Source: Amycolatopsis thailandensis
GTDB lineage: Bacteria > Actinomycetota > Actinomycetes > Mycobacteriales > Pseudonocardiaceae
NCBI RefSeq assembly: GCF_002234405.1
Contig: NZ_NMQT01000072.1
Span: forward strand, 25,281 to 89,280
DNA: 64,000 nucleotides
Direction: 5' to 3'
Shown here: piece by piece, positions 23,961 to 32,410 of the stretch
Layout: every line of letters starts with the position of its first letter
Position numbering within the stretch: position 1 is the first letter of the stretch
Made by a program: the position numbers and the translations under genes
Notes under the pieces: model-generated
Told to the model about the DNA's origin: nothing
Database searches by the model: none
What the model saw: only the letters and a program-made list of their open reading frames with translations

Positions 23961-26041
23961 CCGAGCACTCCCTGCGCGTAGACCTCCTCGGCCCTCTGCG
24001 GGTCCGTCGAGGCGACCACGAGCTGGATCTCGGACCGGCGCGGCAACAGGCCGTGTTCGCCGTTCTGGCACTCCGGGCCACCGTCCGGCCCATCAGCCGG
24101 TCGGAGCTGATCTACGGCATCTGGGGCGAGAACGCGCCCGCCAGCGCGGCCGGGAGCGTGCACACCTACGTTTCGGGGCTCCGCCGGGCGCTCGACCCGG
24201 GGCGCGCCCGCTGGTCCACCGACGGACCGCTGGTGTCCGGCCCTCAGGGGTACCGGCTGGCGTCGGGATCACTCGACGCCGACGAGTTCGAGAAGGCGCT
24301 CGAAGCGGGCCGGACGGCGGCGCGTGGCGGGGATCCGGTGGCCGCGGTCGCGAAGTTCGACGAAGCACTCGCCCTGTGGCGGGGTGAGGCGCTCGCCGGC
24401 CTGCCCGGCCCCTTCGCCGAGGCGCACCGCGAGCGGCTGGCCGATCGGCGGCTGACCGTCGTCGAAGAACGCGCTGCCGCCGCCGTGGAGACGAGCTCCT
24501 ACGCGGACCTCGTCCCCGAGCTGACCGCCGCCGTGCGGGAACATCCGCTTCGCGAGCCGTTGTGGCGGTCGCTGATGATCGCCCTGCACCGCGGTGGCCG
24601 CACCAGCGAGGCCCTGGAAACCTTCCACCAGGCACGCCACACCCTCCGTACGGAGCTCAGCGTGCACCCTGGGGACGAGTTGATGTGGGCTTACCACCAC
24701 ATCCTCGACGGTGAACCCGTCCATCTGGCCCGTGAGCAGGAACGACAGGCTCCGCCCCTGGTACGCGCGTGGCCGGAACCCTCCGCGCGGACGACCCGCC
24801 TGCACGGACGTCGTGCCGAGATCGCCTCCCTGCACCGTCTGGTCGGCGTTCTGCGGGACGGCCACGGGGCGGCCGCCTGGTTGGAAGGCGAGGCCGGGAT
24901 CGGCAAGACCGAACTGCTGTCCACCGGCCTGGACGAGCTCGACGGGCTTCGCTGTCACCTGGCCTGGGCGAGTTTGGGGGAAGCCGGCGCCCCGCGACCT
25001 CTCCAGGCCGTCGCACGCACGCTGGGGACCGCTACGGAGGACCTGCCGCCCGAAGCCGCGGTGGAGCGTCTTCTGGACCGCGTCGACGAGCTGTGCGCCG
25101 AAGCGCGGCTCGTGGTGGTCCTCGACGACTTCCACCAGGCCGACGAGGCCACGTTGCGACTGTGGCACCGGCTGGCCGCGGCCAGCCGGCGGCTGCCCCT
25201 GCTGACCTTCGCGGTCACCCGGCCCGCCCCACAGCGGGACGCGGTCGCCCGGCTGAGGGAGACGGTGGGGCACCGTATCGACGACGTGATCCGGGTGTCG
25301 GCACTGCCGGAAACCGAGGTGAACGACCTCGTCGGCGAGCTCGTCGGCGCACCGGCGGGCGCCTCACTGCGCCGGCTCGCCGCCGGAGCGGCGGGCAACC
25401 CGCGCAGGCTCCGTGAACTGGCCGAAGCCCTGCTGGCCGGTCCGGCGCTGACCGTCGTCGACGGGGTCGCCGAAGTGGCACCGGGGACGAAGCTGCCCGA
25501 ACCGGCCGAACCCGATGCCACGGCGGTCGTCCGCCTGGTCCAAGAGCTCGCCGTCGAGACGCGGGAGCTGCTGCGCCGGGCCGCGGTCGCCGGCCAGGAA
25601 TTCGACTTCGGCTCGGTCGCCGCGGCGATGGGAAAGGCGGCGTCACATGTCGTCCCGGCCCTCGCCGAGGCGATGGAAGCCGGTCTGCTCATCGAAGCGG
25701 GCACCAAGCTCGCGTTCTCTCGGCCGTCGGTGCGCTCGGCCGTGCTCGGGACCGAAATCCCCGTCCGGCGACTCACTGGAAAGACGGCGGCCGATCAGTC
25801 CCGGTCGCACGCCGGGCGTCCGTCGGCGGCGAGCAGGCGGCGCAAGCCGTGCCCCACCGCTCCGCCCGGCCTTACGGCGCCCTCGCGGCTTCTCGGATTC
25901 GGGATTCCGGACGCGGCTTCGCTCCAGACGGACTCCATGGTGCCTCTGGCCCTCCGCGCCACCCGTACCGCGCTGCGTGGCGGGCACCCGGCGGATCCGA
26001 ACGGCGAATTCATCCCCGGTCTGCGCGCCTGTCAAAGCTGA
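23957..26041 (+). CDS. SARP/AfsR-type regulator with AAA domain and abnormal C-terminus
   Basis: 694 aa. Residues about 5-95 form an OmpR-type winged HTH (LRVDLLGPLRVRRG, then RSELIYGIWGENAP). Residues about 100-245 are the bacterial transcriptional activation domain (LDADEFEKALEAGR; GDELMWAYHHIL). A nucleotide-binding domain follows: Walker A GEAGIGKTE at 311-319 and Walker B VVVLDDFHQAD near 385. The last part with sense similarity is FSRPSVRSAVLGTEIPVRR (about residue 600). Beyond it come ~90 Pro/Arg/Ser-rich residues instead of the expected helical/TPR region. The gene therefore looks truncated or frameshifted at about nt 25785. SARPs usually activate secondary-metabolite genes; the target is not evident. 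Confidence 0.85.
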   Translation: MTEHSLRVDLLGPLRVRRGDHELDLGPARQQAVFAVLALRATVRPISRSELIYGIWGENAPASAAGSVHTYVSGLRRALDPGRARWSTDGPLVSGPQGYRLASGSLDADEFEKALEAGRTAARGGDPVAAVAKFDEALALWRGEALAGLPGPFAEAHRERLADRRLTVVEERAAAAVETSSYADLVPELTAAVREHPLREPLWRSLMIALHRGGRTSEALETFHQARHTLRTELSVHPGDELMWAYHHILDGEPVHLAREQERQAPPLVRAWPEPSARTTRLHGRRAEIASLHRLVGVLRDGHGAAAWLEGEAGIGKTELLSTGLDELDGLRCHLAWASLGEAGAPRPLQAVARTLGTATEDLPPEAAVERLLDRVDELCAEARLVVVLDDFHQADEATLRLWHRLAAASRRLPLLTFAVTRPAPQRDAVARLRETVGHRIDDVIRVSALPETEVNDLVGELVGAPAGASLRRLAAGAAGNPRRLRELAEALLAGPALTVVDGVAEVAPGTKLPEPAEPDATAVVRLVQELAVETRELLRRAAVAGQEFDFGSVAAAMGKAASHVVPALAEAMEAGLLIEAGTKLAFSRPSVRSAVLGTEIPVRRLTGKTAADQSRSHAGRPSAASRRRKPCPTAPPGLTAPSRLLGFGIPDAASLQTDSMVPLALRATRTALRGGHPADPNGEFIPGLRACQS

Positions 26042-26190
26042 AGCTTCCGCGGGCAGGCTGTGCAGGTCTGTTATCGAGGAGTAAGGCAAACGTGGCGTAT
26101 CGGGTCGGGGTGGTCGTGAGTGGCGATTCGGGTTATCGGGAGGTAGGGCAAAGGTGTCATGTTCGCTTGCCGGTGTGCCTGCCTTGGATG

Positions 26191-26225
26191 TTGTGAAAGC
26201 CACTTTCGCAACCTTCACCGTTGCG
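26191..26225. repeat. Second copy of the 35-nt GTGAAAGCCACTTTCGCAA repeat
   Basis: Identical to 11670-11704 over 35 nt; the right arm beyond it has decayed (GGAAGAGGCG instead of GAAAGTGGC), so the full hairpin no longer forms. Confidence 0.75.
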
Positions 26226-26278
26226 GAAGAGGCGTTCGCGGCACCGCCGGGTCGCCCTGTTCCCGGTTCTTGTTCCCC

Positions 26279-26317
26279 ATGTCGCATCTGAGACGCTGAG
26301 TGTCTCAGATGCGACAT
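26279..26317. terminator. 16-bp perfect hairpin
   Basis: ATGTCGCATCTGAGAC (26279-26294) and its complement (26302-26317), 7-nt loop. Confidence 0.7.
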
Positions 26318-26356
26318 TGGGAACCTCCATCGCCGGACCGTCGAGACTGGACGTCG

Positions 26357-26401
26357 CGAGCGCCACGCTTGAGACGGTGAGCGTCCCCAACGTGGCGCTC
26401 G
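26357..26401. terminator. 11-bp inverted repeat
   Basis: CGAGCGCCACG (26357-26367) and CGTGGCGCTCG (26391-26401), 23-nt spacer. Confidence 0.55.
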
Positions 26402-26490
26402 GGACACGACACGTTTGCCTTCCCCCTCAAATAGGTGGGCTTCGTGATCCGGTCGGCCGTGTCCGTGGTGGCGGTCTCGCGTGACGGAAT

Positions 26491-26553
26491 GGACGACACA
26501 CGTGATCAGACGGACGGGACAGGTGTCGTCCCTCTGATCACGTGTGCCGTCCG
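26491..26553. terminator. Long hairpin at the end of the ESX operon
   Basis: CACACGTGATCAGA (26497-26510) pairs perfectly with 26533-26546, and flanking GGACG/CGTCC extend the stem beyond one mismatch. It is 25-90 nt downstream of the ESX operon's last gene and probably terminates it. Confidence 0.7.
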
Positions 26554-26577
26554 TTCCGGCCCGGCCCACGTCGCTCC

Positions 26578-27318
26578 CTACGCCCCTCGGCCACCGGTTT
26601 CGGCCGTGGTCCCGGGCTCCGCCACCGGTTCGGCTTCGGCCGTCGGAGTCTTCGGACCGGCCGAAGTCACGGTCACCGGACCGTCCTCGGTCTCGGACTC
26701 CGCCGCCGGTTCGGTCTCGGCCGGGGTCTCGGCATCGCTCGACACCACCTGCACCTGGGCCCGGTCCCGGAAGGCCTGCTGGATCTCCTCCAGTTCCTCC
26801 TCCGACAACTCGCCGGTCATCCGCAGGAAGTCCCCGGTCAGCCGCACCGAGGCCGGCCCGCCCGAGTTGAACAGCACGTCGTACTGGTCCTCCAGCAGCT
26901 CGATGAGCCCCGCCAGATCCGTCCGCAACCAGCTCGGCGACACGACCAGGTCCCGATACGAGCCCGCCGTCGCCACCACCACGCACCGGATGTCGTCCGG
27001 CGACTTCATCACCAGCGGACGGCCGTCGCCGTTCATCGCCACGTCCATCAGGGTCCCGCACAACATCGCCTGCAGCTGCTCGGTCTCCGCCGATCCTTCG
27101 ATCATCAGCCGCAACACCGCGTCCAAGGGGTCGGCGGGCGAGTTCTCGTCCGTCGGCCGGTATTCCGGATTTCCCCGGAACTTCCCCACCCGGTTCTCCT
27201 CCAGTACCGGCCACATGCCCACCACCGCCTCGACCGGCGGCTCCTGCCCCTCCTCCGACGGGCTCCACGCCGGATCCAGCAACAGCAGCCACTGCTCCGA
27301 CTCGGGATCCGCGGTCAT
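26578..27318 (-). CDS. Type VII secretion system-associated protein (SseB-like)
   Basis: 246 aa from ATG 27318 (GAGGAG just before it); two GTG codons at 27348 and 27345 are alternatives. The first part reads EQWLLLLDPAWSPSEEG, then EAVVGMWPVLEE and PADPLDAVLRLMIEG, the pattern of the actinobacterial T7SS-associated family. The central domain (RCVVVATAGSYRDLVVSPSW; FNSGGPASVRLTGDFL) is SseB-like. A Thr/Ala/Glu/Pro-rich tail of ~60 residues is disordered. It is the last gene of the ESX operon and separated from the WXG100 gene by a hairpin. Function unknown; probably cytoplasmic. Confidence 0.8.
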   Translation of the reverse strand: MTADPESEQWLLLLDPAWSPSEEGQEPPVEAVVGMWPVLEENRVGKFRGNPEYRPTDENSPADPLDAVLRLMIEGSAETEQLQAMLCGTLMDVAMNGDGRPLVMKSPDDIRCVVVATAGSYRDLVVSPSWLRTDLAGLIELLEDQYDVLFNSGGPASVRLTGDFLRMTGELSEEELEEIQQAFRDRAQVQVVSSDAETPAETEPAAESETEDGPVTVTSAGPKTPTAEAEPVAEPGTTAETGGRGA

Positions 27319-27529
27319 CGTCTCCTCGCCCACGACCACTCTCACCACTTCCTTTCACCGAGATACCGAGACCGATTCACTCTCAGAGGACCATGTGGCG
27401 CCCACCGCCACCCGACCGCAGGGCACGCACCAGCCCGAATGGGGACTTTCCCCCGTGAACGATCTCGGTGCCCGGGGGCCGGGCGCTCCCCCTCGGATCG
27501 CCCGGCCTCCGCGCACCGAGACCTGGAAG

Positions 27530-27561
27530 GGCCGCTCCGCCAACGGATCGGCGGAGCGGCC
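27530..27561. terminator. Intra-operon hairpin after the 27580-27918 gene
   Basis: GGCCGCTCCGCC (27530-27541) pairs perfectly with 27550-27561, 8-nt loop, 18 nt beyond the stop of the WXG100 gene. It may lower expression of the T7SS-associated gene downstream. Confidence 0.6.
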
Positions 27562-27579
27562 TGTACTCGCTTCGACGCG

Positions 27580-27918
27580 CTATTTGTTCTGGGAGAACTG
27601 CTCGCCCATGCTCTTGTCGAGCGCGCGGGCGTTCTCCTCGTCGAGGCCCACGAACTGCTTCGACGCGTCGCGCAAGCTCCCGCAGGTGCTCTCCACGCCG
27701 TCGGCGGTCTGATGGGCGCCCGAATTGGTCTCCTGCGCGGTCTGGACGTAGTTCTTCGCGAACGCCTTGCCAGCCTCGTCCTCGCCCCAGCAGCCGTAGT
27801 GCTCGGCGAGTTTGCCGCCCAGTTCGCGCAGGGCCTCCTTGAATCGCGCGGTGGCCGCGGCGAGATCGCCGTTCACCCGCTCCAGTGCCTCCGGGTCGAG
27901 CCGGAATTGGTCAGCCAT
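27580..27918 (-). CDS. WXG100-family protein with CWG turn
   Basis: 112 aa from ATG 27918, GAGGAG upstream. Helix-turn-helix hairpin: LDPEALERVNGDLAAATARF ... HYGCWGEDEAGKAF, with Trp-Gly at the turn as in WXG100. The following segment, AFAKNYVQTAQE, contains a possible Y-x-x-x-D/E-like secretion element in weaker form. It lies 2 nt after the YbaB-like gene. Probably a secreted ESX substrate or a chaperone-like partner for the large proteins upstream. Confidence 0.85.
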   Translation of the reverse strand: MADQFRLDPEALERVNGDLAAATARFKEALRELGGKLAEHYGCWGEDEAGKAFAKNYVQTAQETNSGAHQTADGVESTCGSLRDASKQFVGLDEENARALDKSMGEQFSQNK

Positions 27919-27920
27919 CG

Positions 27921-28385
27921 TCACTCCTCACGCCGCGGCGTTTCCCGCCGTCCGGGCATTTCGACGCCGAACTCGTCCATTTTCTCGTACATCGGTCCCA
28001 TCAGGGATTCCATGATCTTCTCGGCATCGAGCTCGCCCGTGGCGAACGCGGCGAGGTCGATACCGTCCTGCGAACCGCCGACACCCATGATCTCGTTCAT
28101 GCGTTCCAGGCTTTTCGCACGCCCGTTGCGCAAGGTCTCGAGAATGACGCTCGCCAGCTGGGCCGGCGGCATCGCGCGGTACTTCGATTCGTTGAAGACG
28201 AGTTCCACCAGGTCGCCTCGGCCGTCGAAGGTCATCGACAGCGACTGGTCCTTCGCCTTGATGGTCGTACGCTCTTCTTTCCACACGCGGCTCAGCTCGG
28301 TGAGTTTTTCGCGTTCGGCGTTCAGATCGGCCATCGCTTTTTCCAGCGCGCGTTCCGAATCGCCCAGTGAGGCCCAATCGTTCAT
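27921..28385 (-). CDS. YbaB/EbfC-family nucleoid-associated-like protein in the ESX operon
   Basis: 154 aa. The YbaB core is visible: TIKAKDQSLSMTFDGRGDLV, then LVFNESKYRAMPPAQLASVI, after an N-terminal helix. The family includes EbfC DNA-binding proteins and EspL, a YbaB-like protein of the mycobacterial ESX-1 locus needed for substrate stability. The gene sits 5 nt after the PPE/EspB-like gene and 2 nt before a WXG100 gene. Given the context, an EspL-like role is more likely than nucleoid binding (inference). Confidence 0.85.
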   Translation of the reverse strand: MNDWASLGDSERALEKAMADLNAEREKLTELSRVWKEERTTIKAKDQSLSMTFDGRGDLVELVFNESKYRAMPPAQLASVILETLRNGRAKSLERMNEIMGVGGSQDGIDLAAFATGELDAEKIMESLMGPMYEKMDEFGVEMPGRRETPRREE

Positions 28386-28390
28386 GTCGT

Positions 28391-29992
28391 TCAGCTCTTT
28401 CGTCCATCGATGCGGCCGGAGGAAAGCCAGCCCGGCGTGAATTCGTTCGTGTCCGCACCGTCGTCCGGGGCGGGTGGGATCTCTTCCTTGGGACGACGTC
28501 CCAGCACCGCCGCTCCGGCACCGGAGTCCCAGACTTCGGGCGCGGCACCGACCGGGATGTCCGGGTCCCGGCCCTCGGCTCCGGATTCGGCGCCCATCCC
28601 GCGGCCCATCATCCCCATCGGCATCATCGGCGCGCCGTGTCCGATGGCGGCCGGGGCGGGCGGGCCGGCGGGTGGGGGCACGGGGGTCACCGGCAGGGTC
28701 GCGTCGAGCCTGCTGACCGGGGGCACGGCCGGAGTTCCGCCGCCCGCGGGGGCGGCCGGGACCGACGAGATCGTCGTACTCCCGGAAGAAAGCGAGAGAG
28801 GCGCGGTGGTCCCGCCGCTACCGGACGATCCCGAACCGGGTGCGACCGCCGACGGCTGGGACGGCCCTGGGACCGCTGTGCCCGCCGGAGCCGTGCTGCC
28901 CGCCGAAGCGGTCGCGACAGCGGGCCCGCTCGCCGGCGCGGGCGAAGCGACGACCGGAATCGCGATTCCGGATTCCGACGCCGCCGACGACTTCGTGTCG
29001 ACACCGTCGGGTAACGACGAGGTCGTGCTGACACCCGCCGCCCGCTGCCGCGCGTCTTCGACCGTTCCCGGTGTCGCCGCCGCGTCTTCCTGCTGCACGG
29101 CGAACGTCTGCCGCTCCCGCTCGCGTTTCTTGTCCGGGCGGCCACGGCCCAGCGCGCCGACCAGACCGCCGCCCATCGGGCCTCGGGCGGTGTCGGCCCT
29201 GCCGACGGGCTGGTGTGCGGCTTGGGCCGCCATCGGCGCGGACCGGCCCAGCACCGGAGTTCCATGGCCCGTGTACCCGCCGACTCCGCCCCCGACGGCG
29301 CCCATCGTGGTGCTACTGCCGCCTCCCGGGGCCGACGAGACCATCATCGCTCCCGCGACGCCGAAAGCATGTCCGGCTCCAGCGGCCGCCCAGTCGCCTT
29401 GGGCGTGCACGGCGGCGTCCGCGCTCGCGGCGGGGTCGACCGTCGCGAGAACAGGCGACGCACCACCCGCCGCGGCGCCGCCGCCTTGGACGCCCTGCGC
29501 GTCCGCCGTGGCACCGGGCAGGCGTCGTACGAACTCCGGCGGTAGCGGCATGGCCCCGCCGGCCTCCTGGTACGCGGCCGAAAGGTCGTGGACGATCTGC
29601 AGGGCGGGCCGGTTGTCCGCCTCGTGCCCGGGTTGAGCCCGCAGCTCCCGGAAACGCTGCTGCGCAACGGTGAGCGCGTCACCGGCACGACGTAACAGCA
29701 CACCGTGACCGGGACTCTCCATGGTCTGGACCATCTTGTCGACGCCACCGGTCAGCTCGGCGGCGAAGGAGTCGAAGGCTTCGGCGATCTGACCGTCCCA
29801 CAGCTCGCTCACCTGCCTGCTCTCTCGCACGATCTCCGCGAAGATGTCGTGATACCGCATGAGCGCACTGTCGAAGGCGGCCGCCTGCTGGTACAGCGCG
29901 TCCGGATTCTGTCCTTCGACGAGCTGGGCGAGCTGCTCGAAGTCGAGGCCGGCCAGGGCGGGGTCGTCGACGGGGGGCGCGGGCTGGGTCAT
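28391..29992 (-). CDS. Large ESX substrate-like protein (WXG/PPE-like head, low-complexity tail)
   Basis: 533 aa. The N-terminal ~150 residues are helical, with an ALMRYHDIFAEI helix and the turn LWDGQIAEAFDSF, the WXG-type fold. From about residue 155 the chain is Gly/Ala/Ser/Pro-rich. The C-terminus has VWDSGAGAAVLGRR followed by an acidic stretch. The [W]...VLGR tail recurs in the next gene upstream (29996-32347), so both may share a recognition signal. Start ATG is 3 nt after the upstream stop. Comparable in layout to EspB-like ESX substrates; exact function unknown. Confidence 0.8.
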   Translation of the reverse strand: MTQPAPPVDDPALAGLDFEQLAQLVEGQNPDALYQQAAAFDSALMRYHDIFAEIVRESRQVSELWDGQIAEAFDSFAAELTGGVDKMVQTMESPGHGVLLRRAGDALTVAQQRFRELRAQPGHEADNRPALQIVHDLSAAYQEAGGAMPLPPEFVRRLPGATADAQGVQGGGAAAGGASPVLATVDPAASADAAVHAQGDWAAAGAGHAFGVAGAMMVSSAPGGGSSTTMGAVGGGVGGYTGHGTPVLGRSAPMAAQAAHQPVGRADTARGPMGGGLVGALGRGRPDKKRERERQTFAVQQEDAAATPGTVEDARQRAAGVSTTSSLPDGVDTKSSAASESGIAIPVVASPAPASGPAVATASAGSTAPAGTAVPGPSQPSAVAPGSGSSGSGGTTAPLSLSSGSTTISSVPAAPAGGGTPAVPPVSRLDATLPVTPVPPPAGPPAPAAIGHGAPMMPMGMMGRGMGAESGAEGRDPDIPVGAAPEVWDSGAGAAVLGRRPKEEIPPAPDDGADTNEFTPGWLSSGRIDGRKS

Positions 29993-29995
29993 GGC

Positions 29996-32347
29996 TCAGT
30001 CCCTGCCCAGCACCGGACGGTGTCGCGGGCCGTCCTTGTCGCCATCGCCCCACGAGCCCTCTTCGGCCTGCAGCCAGATCTGCGGCTCGCGCTCCTTCTG
30101 CTCGCCGTTGGCCCCGCCGCCCATCCCGCCGCCCATCGGCGCACCGCCCATGGGCATGCCACCCATCGGCATACCGCCCTGGGCGAGGTTGGGGTCGAGG
30201 GCGGGCATTCCCGAGACCGTCGGAACAGCCGCCGAGGCGGGCAGCGCCGCCGCCCGCGCGGGTTGCGTGTCGAACTGGCCCAGTGCGGCGGAGCCCGCCG
30301 CCGCGGGAAGCGCGGCGGAACCCCCGGCGCTGCCGCCGGAACCACCGACGCCGCCACCCGAGCCGCCCGAACCACCGACGTCGAGTGCTCCTGCGTCGAC
30401 ACCACTGCCCAAGGGCGCCGGTGCGGTGGCCGTCTGGTCGCCACCGAGGAAGTCCGCCAGCGGATCGGAGCCGGACAGACCGTCGATCGCCTTGTCCACC
30501 GCGGCCTTGGCGTCGGCGTAAGCCTGCTTCTCCTCCGGCGTGGAGTCGGGCTGTTCGAGCCCGTCGATCGCTTGGTGCACCGCGTTCTTGGCGCTGTCCA
30601 AGGCTTCTTGACGCGGGGTGTCCGCGGCGGAGTCACCGTTGATGGCGTCCAGCGCGGCCTGCTTGGCGTTGGCGAGGGCTTCCTGCGTCGCGGGATCCTG
30701 CGTCTGCTGCGCCATCTTGTCGATGGCGTCGCTCGCGCCCTGGCCCAGCGCCGCGGGATCGGTGACCCCCTGGCCGGCGAGATCGTCGATGGCCTGCTGA
30801 GCCGCTTGCTTGGCCTGATCGAGAGCCTGCTGCTGCTCGGGCGAGCTGCTCGCGAGATCGTCGATCGCCTGCCCGGCCGCGTCCTTCGCCGCACTCGCCG
30901 GGTCACTGGCGGATCCGGCACCGCCACCGGCGGGTCCGCTGGATTCGGTGGCCGGCTGACCGGTGAGGCCTTCGATGGCGTCGTTCGCGGCCTTCTTCGC
31001 GTCGTCCAGGGCCTGCTTCCGCTTGGCGTCCGCGGCCGTTTGTGCCTGCTGCTGAGCCGAAGGCACTCCGACGCCGCCGGCCGGCACGGCTCCGCTGCCT
31101 TCGGTACCCGGGTCCGCCGCACCGCCGGTTCCGGCGCTGCCGTCGGTTCCGGCGCCCGCGGTGTCTCCGCCCGGAGGGGAGGTGAGGCCGTTGATGGCGT
31201 CGTTGGCGGCCTGCTTCGCGTCCTGGAGTGCCTGATCGGTCGCGGGATCGGTCGCGGGCTGAGCGGTGCTCGCCTCGCTGGGCGCGGCCGCTCCTTCGCC
31301 CGCCGCCGCACCTTCACCGGCCGCCGCTGCTTCTTCCGCGGGCACAGCCGCGTCGGTGAGCGCGCCGGCGGCATCGGCCGCCTGCTGCTTGGCCTGTTCC
31401 AGCGCGGGATCCGTCGCCGAACCCGCTCCGCCGGTCCCTGCTCCGCCCGCGGCCTGCTCGGCCGCCTGTGGATCTTCGGCCGGGGTGAGATTCGCCGGTA
31501 CGGCCTCAGCACCCTCGGTGCTCGGTTTCAGCTCCGACAACGGGTTTTGGATGCGGTCCAGTTCTCTGTCGACCGCCTGCTGATCCGTGCCCTGGGCCGC
31601 GGTCAGCGCCTCTTGTTGTTGCCGGGCCACATCGGCAGCCGCGCCGGGGTCGGCGAGGCCGTTGACGATCTGGATCGGGGCGAGATCGTTCCCGCGGTTG
31701 TTGTACTGGTTCGCCAGCGCGCCGACCGCTTCCTGAAGCCGCTTCAATCGTTCATCGGCGGCTTGGTCGTACATGCTGTTCAGCTCTTTTTTCAGCCACG
31801 GCTGCACCGAGTCGACCTGCTGCTGCGTGGTGGCTTGCTGGATGTACCGCGAAGCCTCGTTTTCCAGGATCTCCTTGGCGGCGTTCTGCTCCTTGTCGAT
31901 CTGGGCGTGGATCTGCCACCAGCCCGCGGCGAAGGCCTGGATGGCGTGCCCGATGTTCCCGATCGCCGCGCCGTACTGACCACCGTTGAGGGCGCTGTAG
32001 AGGTCTTCGCTCTGTTTGAGGATCGCCGTGCCGTAGGACTGGAGCGCGTCGCCCGCCTCACCGACGAGACTGTCCCGCAAGGCCTTCAGTTCGGTGGCCA
32101 TCGCCTCGTTGATCTCACCGATGCGCTGCACCGCCGTGTTCACCGAGGTTTCCAGCTCGTAGAACCGCTCGGCCGCCGACGAGTGGGACAGGTCGGCGTG
32201 CGCGTCGTCGCTGTTGTGCGTGAGATCGTGAACGGCCTTGGTGATCTCGGTGAGGTTGCCGTACTGCTTCGGGTCGAAAGCGGGAGCCGACTGAGTGAAT
32301 TTCGCTCCGTCGAGCGCAGACGCGGGTGCGGCGGGTGCATCGGGCAT
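29996..32347 (-). CDS. Large ESX-operon protein with tandem AKQAAxxAIxGL repeats
   Basis: 783 aa. Residues 1-290 are helical with an ESX-like character (AVHDLTHNSDDAHADL; AAGWWQIHAQIDKEQ). Residues about 310-630 hold eight or nine repeats of a short amphipathic helix with consensus A-L-x-x-A-K-x-A-A-x-x-A-I-x-G-L, separated by Gly/Pro/Thr-rich linkers; clear copies are QALQDAKQAANDAINGL, QALDDAKKAANDAIEGL and QALDQAKQAAQQAIDDL. The rest is Gly/Ala-rich with a GGMPMGG repeat, ending IWLQAEEGSWGD...PVLGRD. Probably secreted by ESX; it may act as a scaffold or filament-like protein. No family name is assigned. Confidence 0.8.
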   Translation of the reverse strand: MPDAPAAPASALDGAKFTQSAPAFDPKQYGNLTEITKAVHDLTHNSDDAHADLSHSSAAERFYELETSVNTAVQRIGEINEAMATELKALRDSLVGEAGDALQSYGTAILKQSEDLYSALNGGQYGAAIGNIGHAIQAFAAGWWQIHAQIDKEQNAAKEILENEASRYIQQATTQQQVDSVQPWLKKELNSMYDQAADERLKRLQEAVGALANQYNNRGNDLAPIQIVNGLADPGAAADVARQQQEALTAAQGTDQQAVDRELDRIQNPLSELKPSTEGAEAVPANLTPAEDPQAAEQAAGGAGTGGAGSATDPALEQAKQQAADAAGALTDAAVPAEEAAAAGEGAAAGEGAAAPSEASTAQPATDPATDQALQDAKQAANDAINGLTSPPGGDTAGAGTDGSAGTGGAADPGTEGSGAVPAGGVGVPSAQQQAQTAADAKRKQALDDAKKAANDAIEGLTGQPATESSGPAGGGAGSASDPASAAKDAAGQAIDDLASSSPEQQQALDQAKQAAQQAIDDLAGQGVTDPAALGQGASDAIDKMAQQTQDPATQEALANAKQAALDAINGDSAADTPRQEALDSAKNAVHQAIDGLEQPDSTPEEKQAYADAKAAVDKAIDGLSGSDPLADFLGGDQTATAPAPLGSGVDAGALDVGGSGGSGGGVGGSGGSAGGSAALPAAAGSAALGQFDTQPARAAALPASAAVPTVSGMPALDPNLAQGGMPMGGMPMGGAPMGGGMGGGANGEQKEREPQIWLQAEEGSWGDGDKDGPRHRPVLGRD

Positions 32348-32410
32348 GGCTGGAATTCCTTCAGGCGGTGGCAGCTGACCGGTCGGAAGCGAGGCGGGCT
32401 GCGACGAGGG

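Larger units (their letters stand above)
26042..26577. other. Convergent terminator region with four hairpins
   Basis: 536 bp without a gene, between the SARP gene (rightward) and the end of the ESX operon (leftward). It holds the motif GGCAAAGGTGTCATGTT (26147-26163), a decayed GAAAGCCACTTTC repeat (26191-26240), and three strong inverted repeats at 26279-26317, 26357-26401 and 26491-26553. Confidence 0.65.

Noticed and set aside
25643..27358. 571-codon minus-strand frame across the SARP end and the T7SS-associated gene
   Set aside because: It runs through strong hairpins and is Arg/Gly/Asp-rich with no domain; it is a shadow of both flanking genes.
28700..32300. Possible CRISPR-like or tandem DNA repeat array
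   Set aside because: The repetition is at protein level (Ala/Gly/Pro-rich helices and linkers) with irregular spacing and non-identical DNA; there are no direct repeats with unique spacers.
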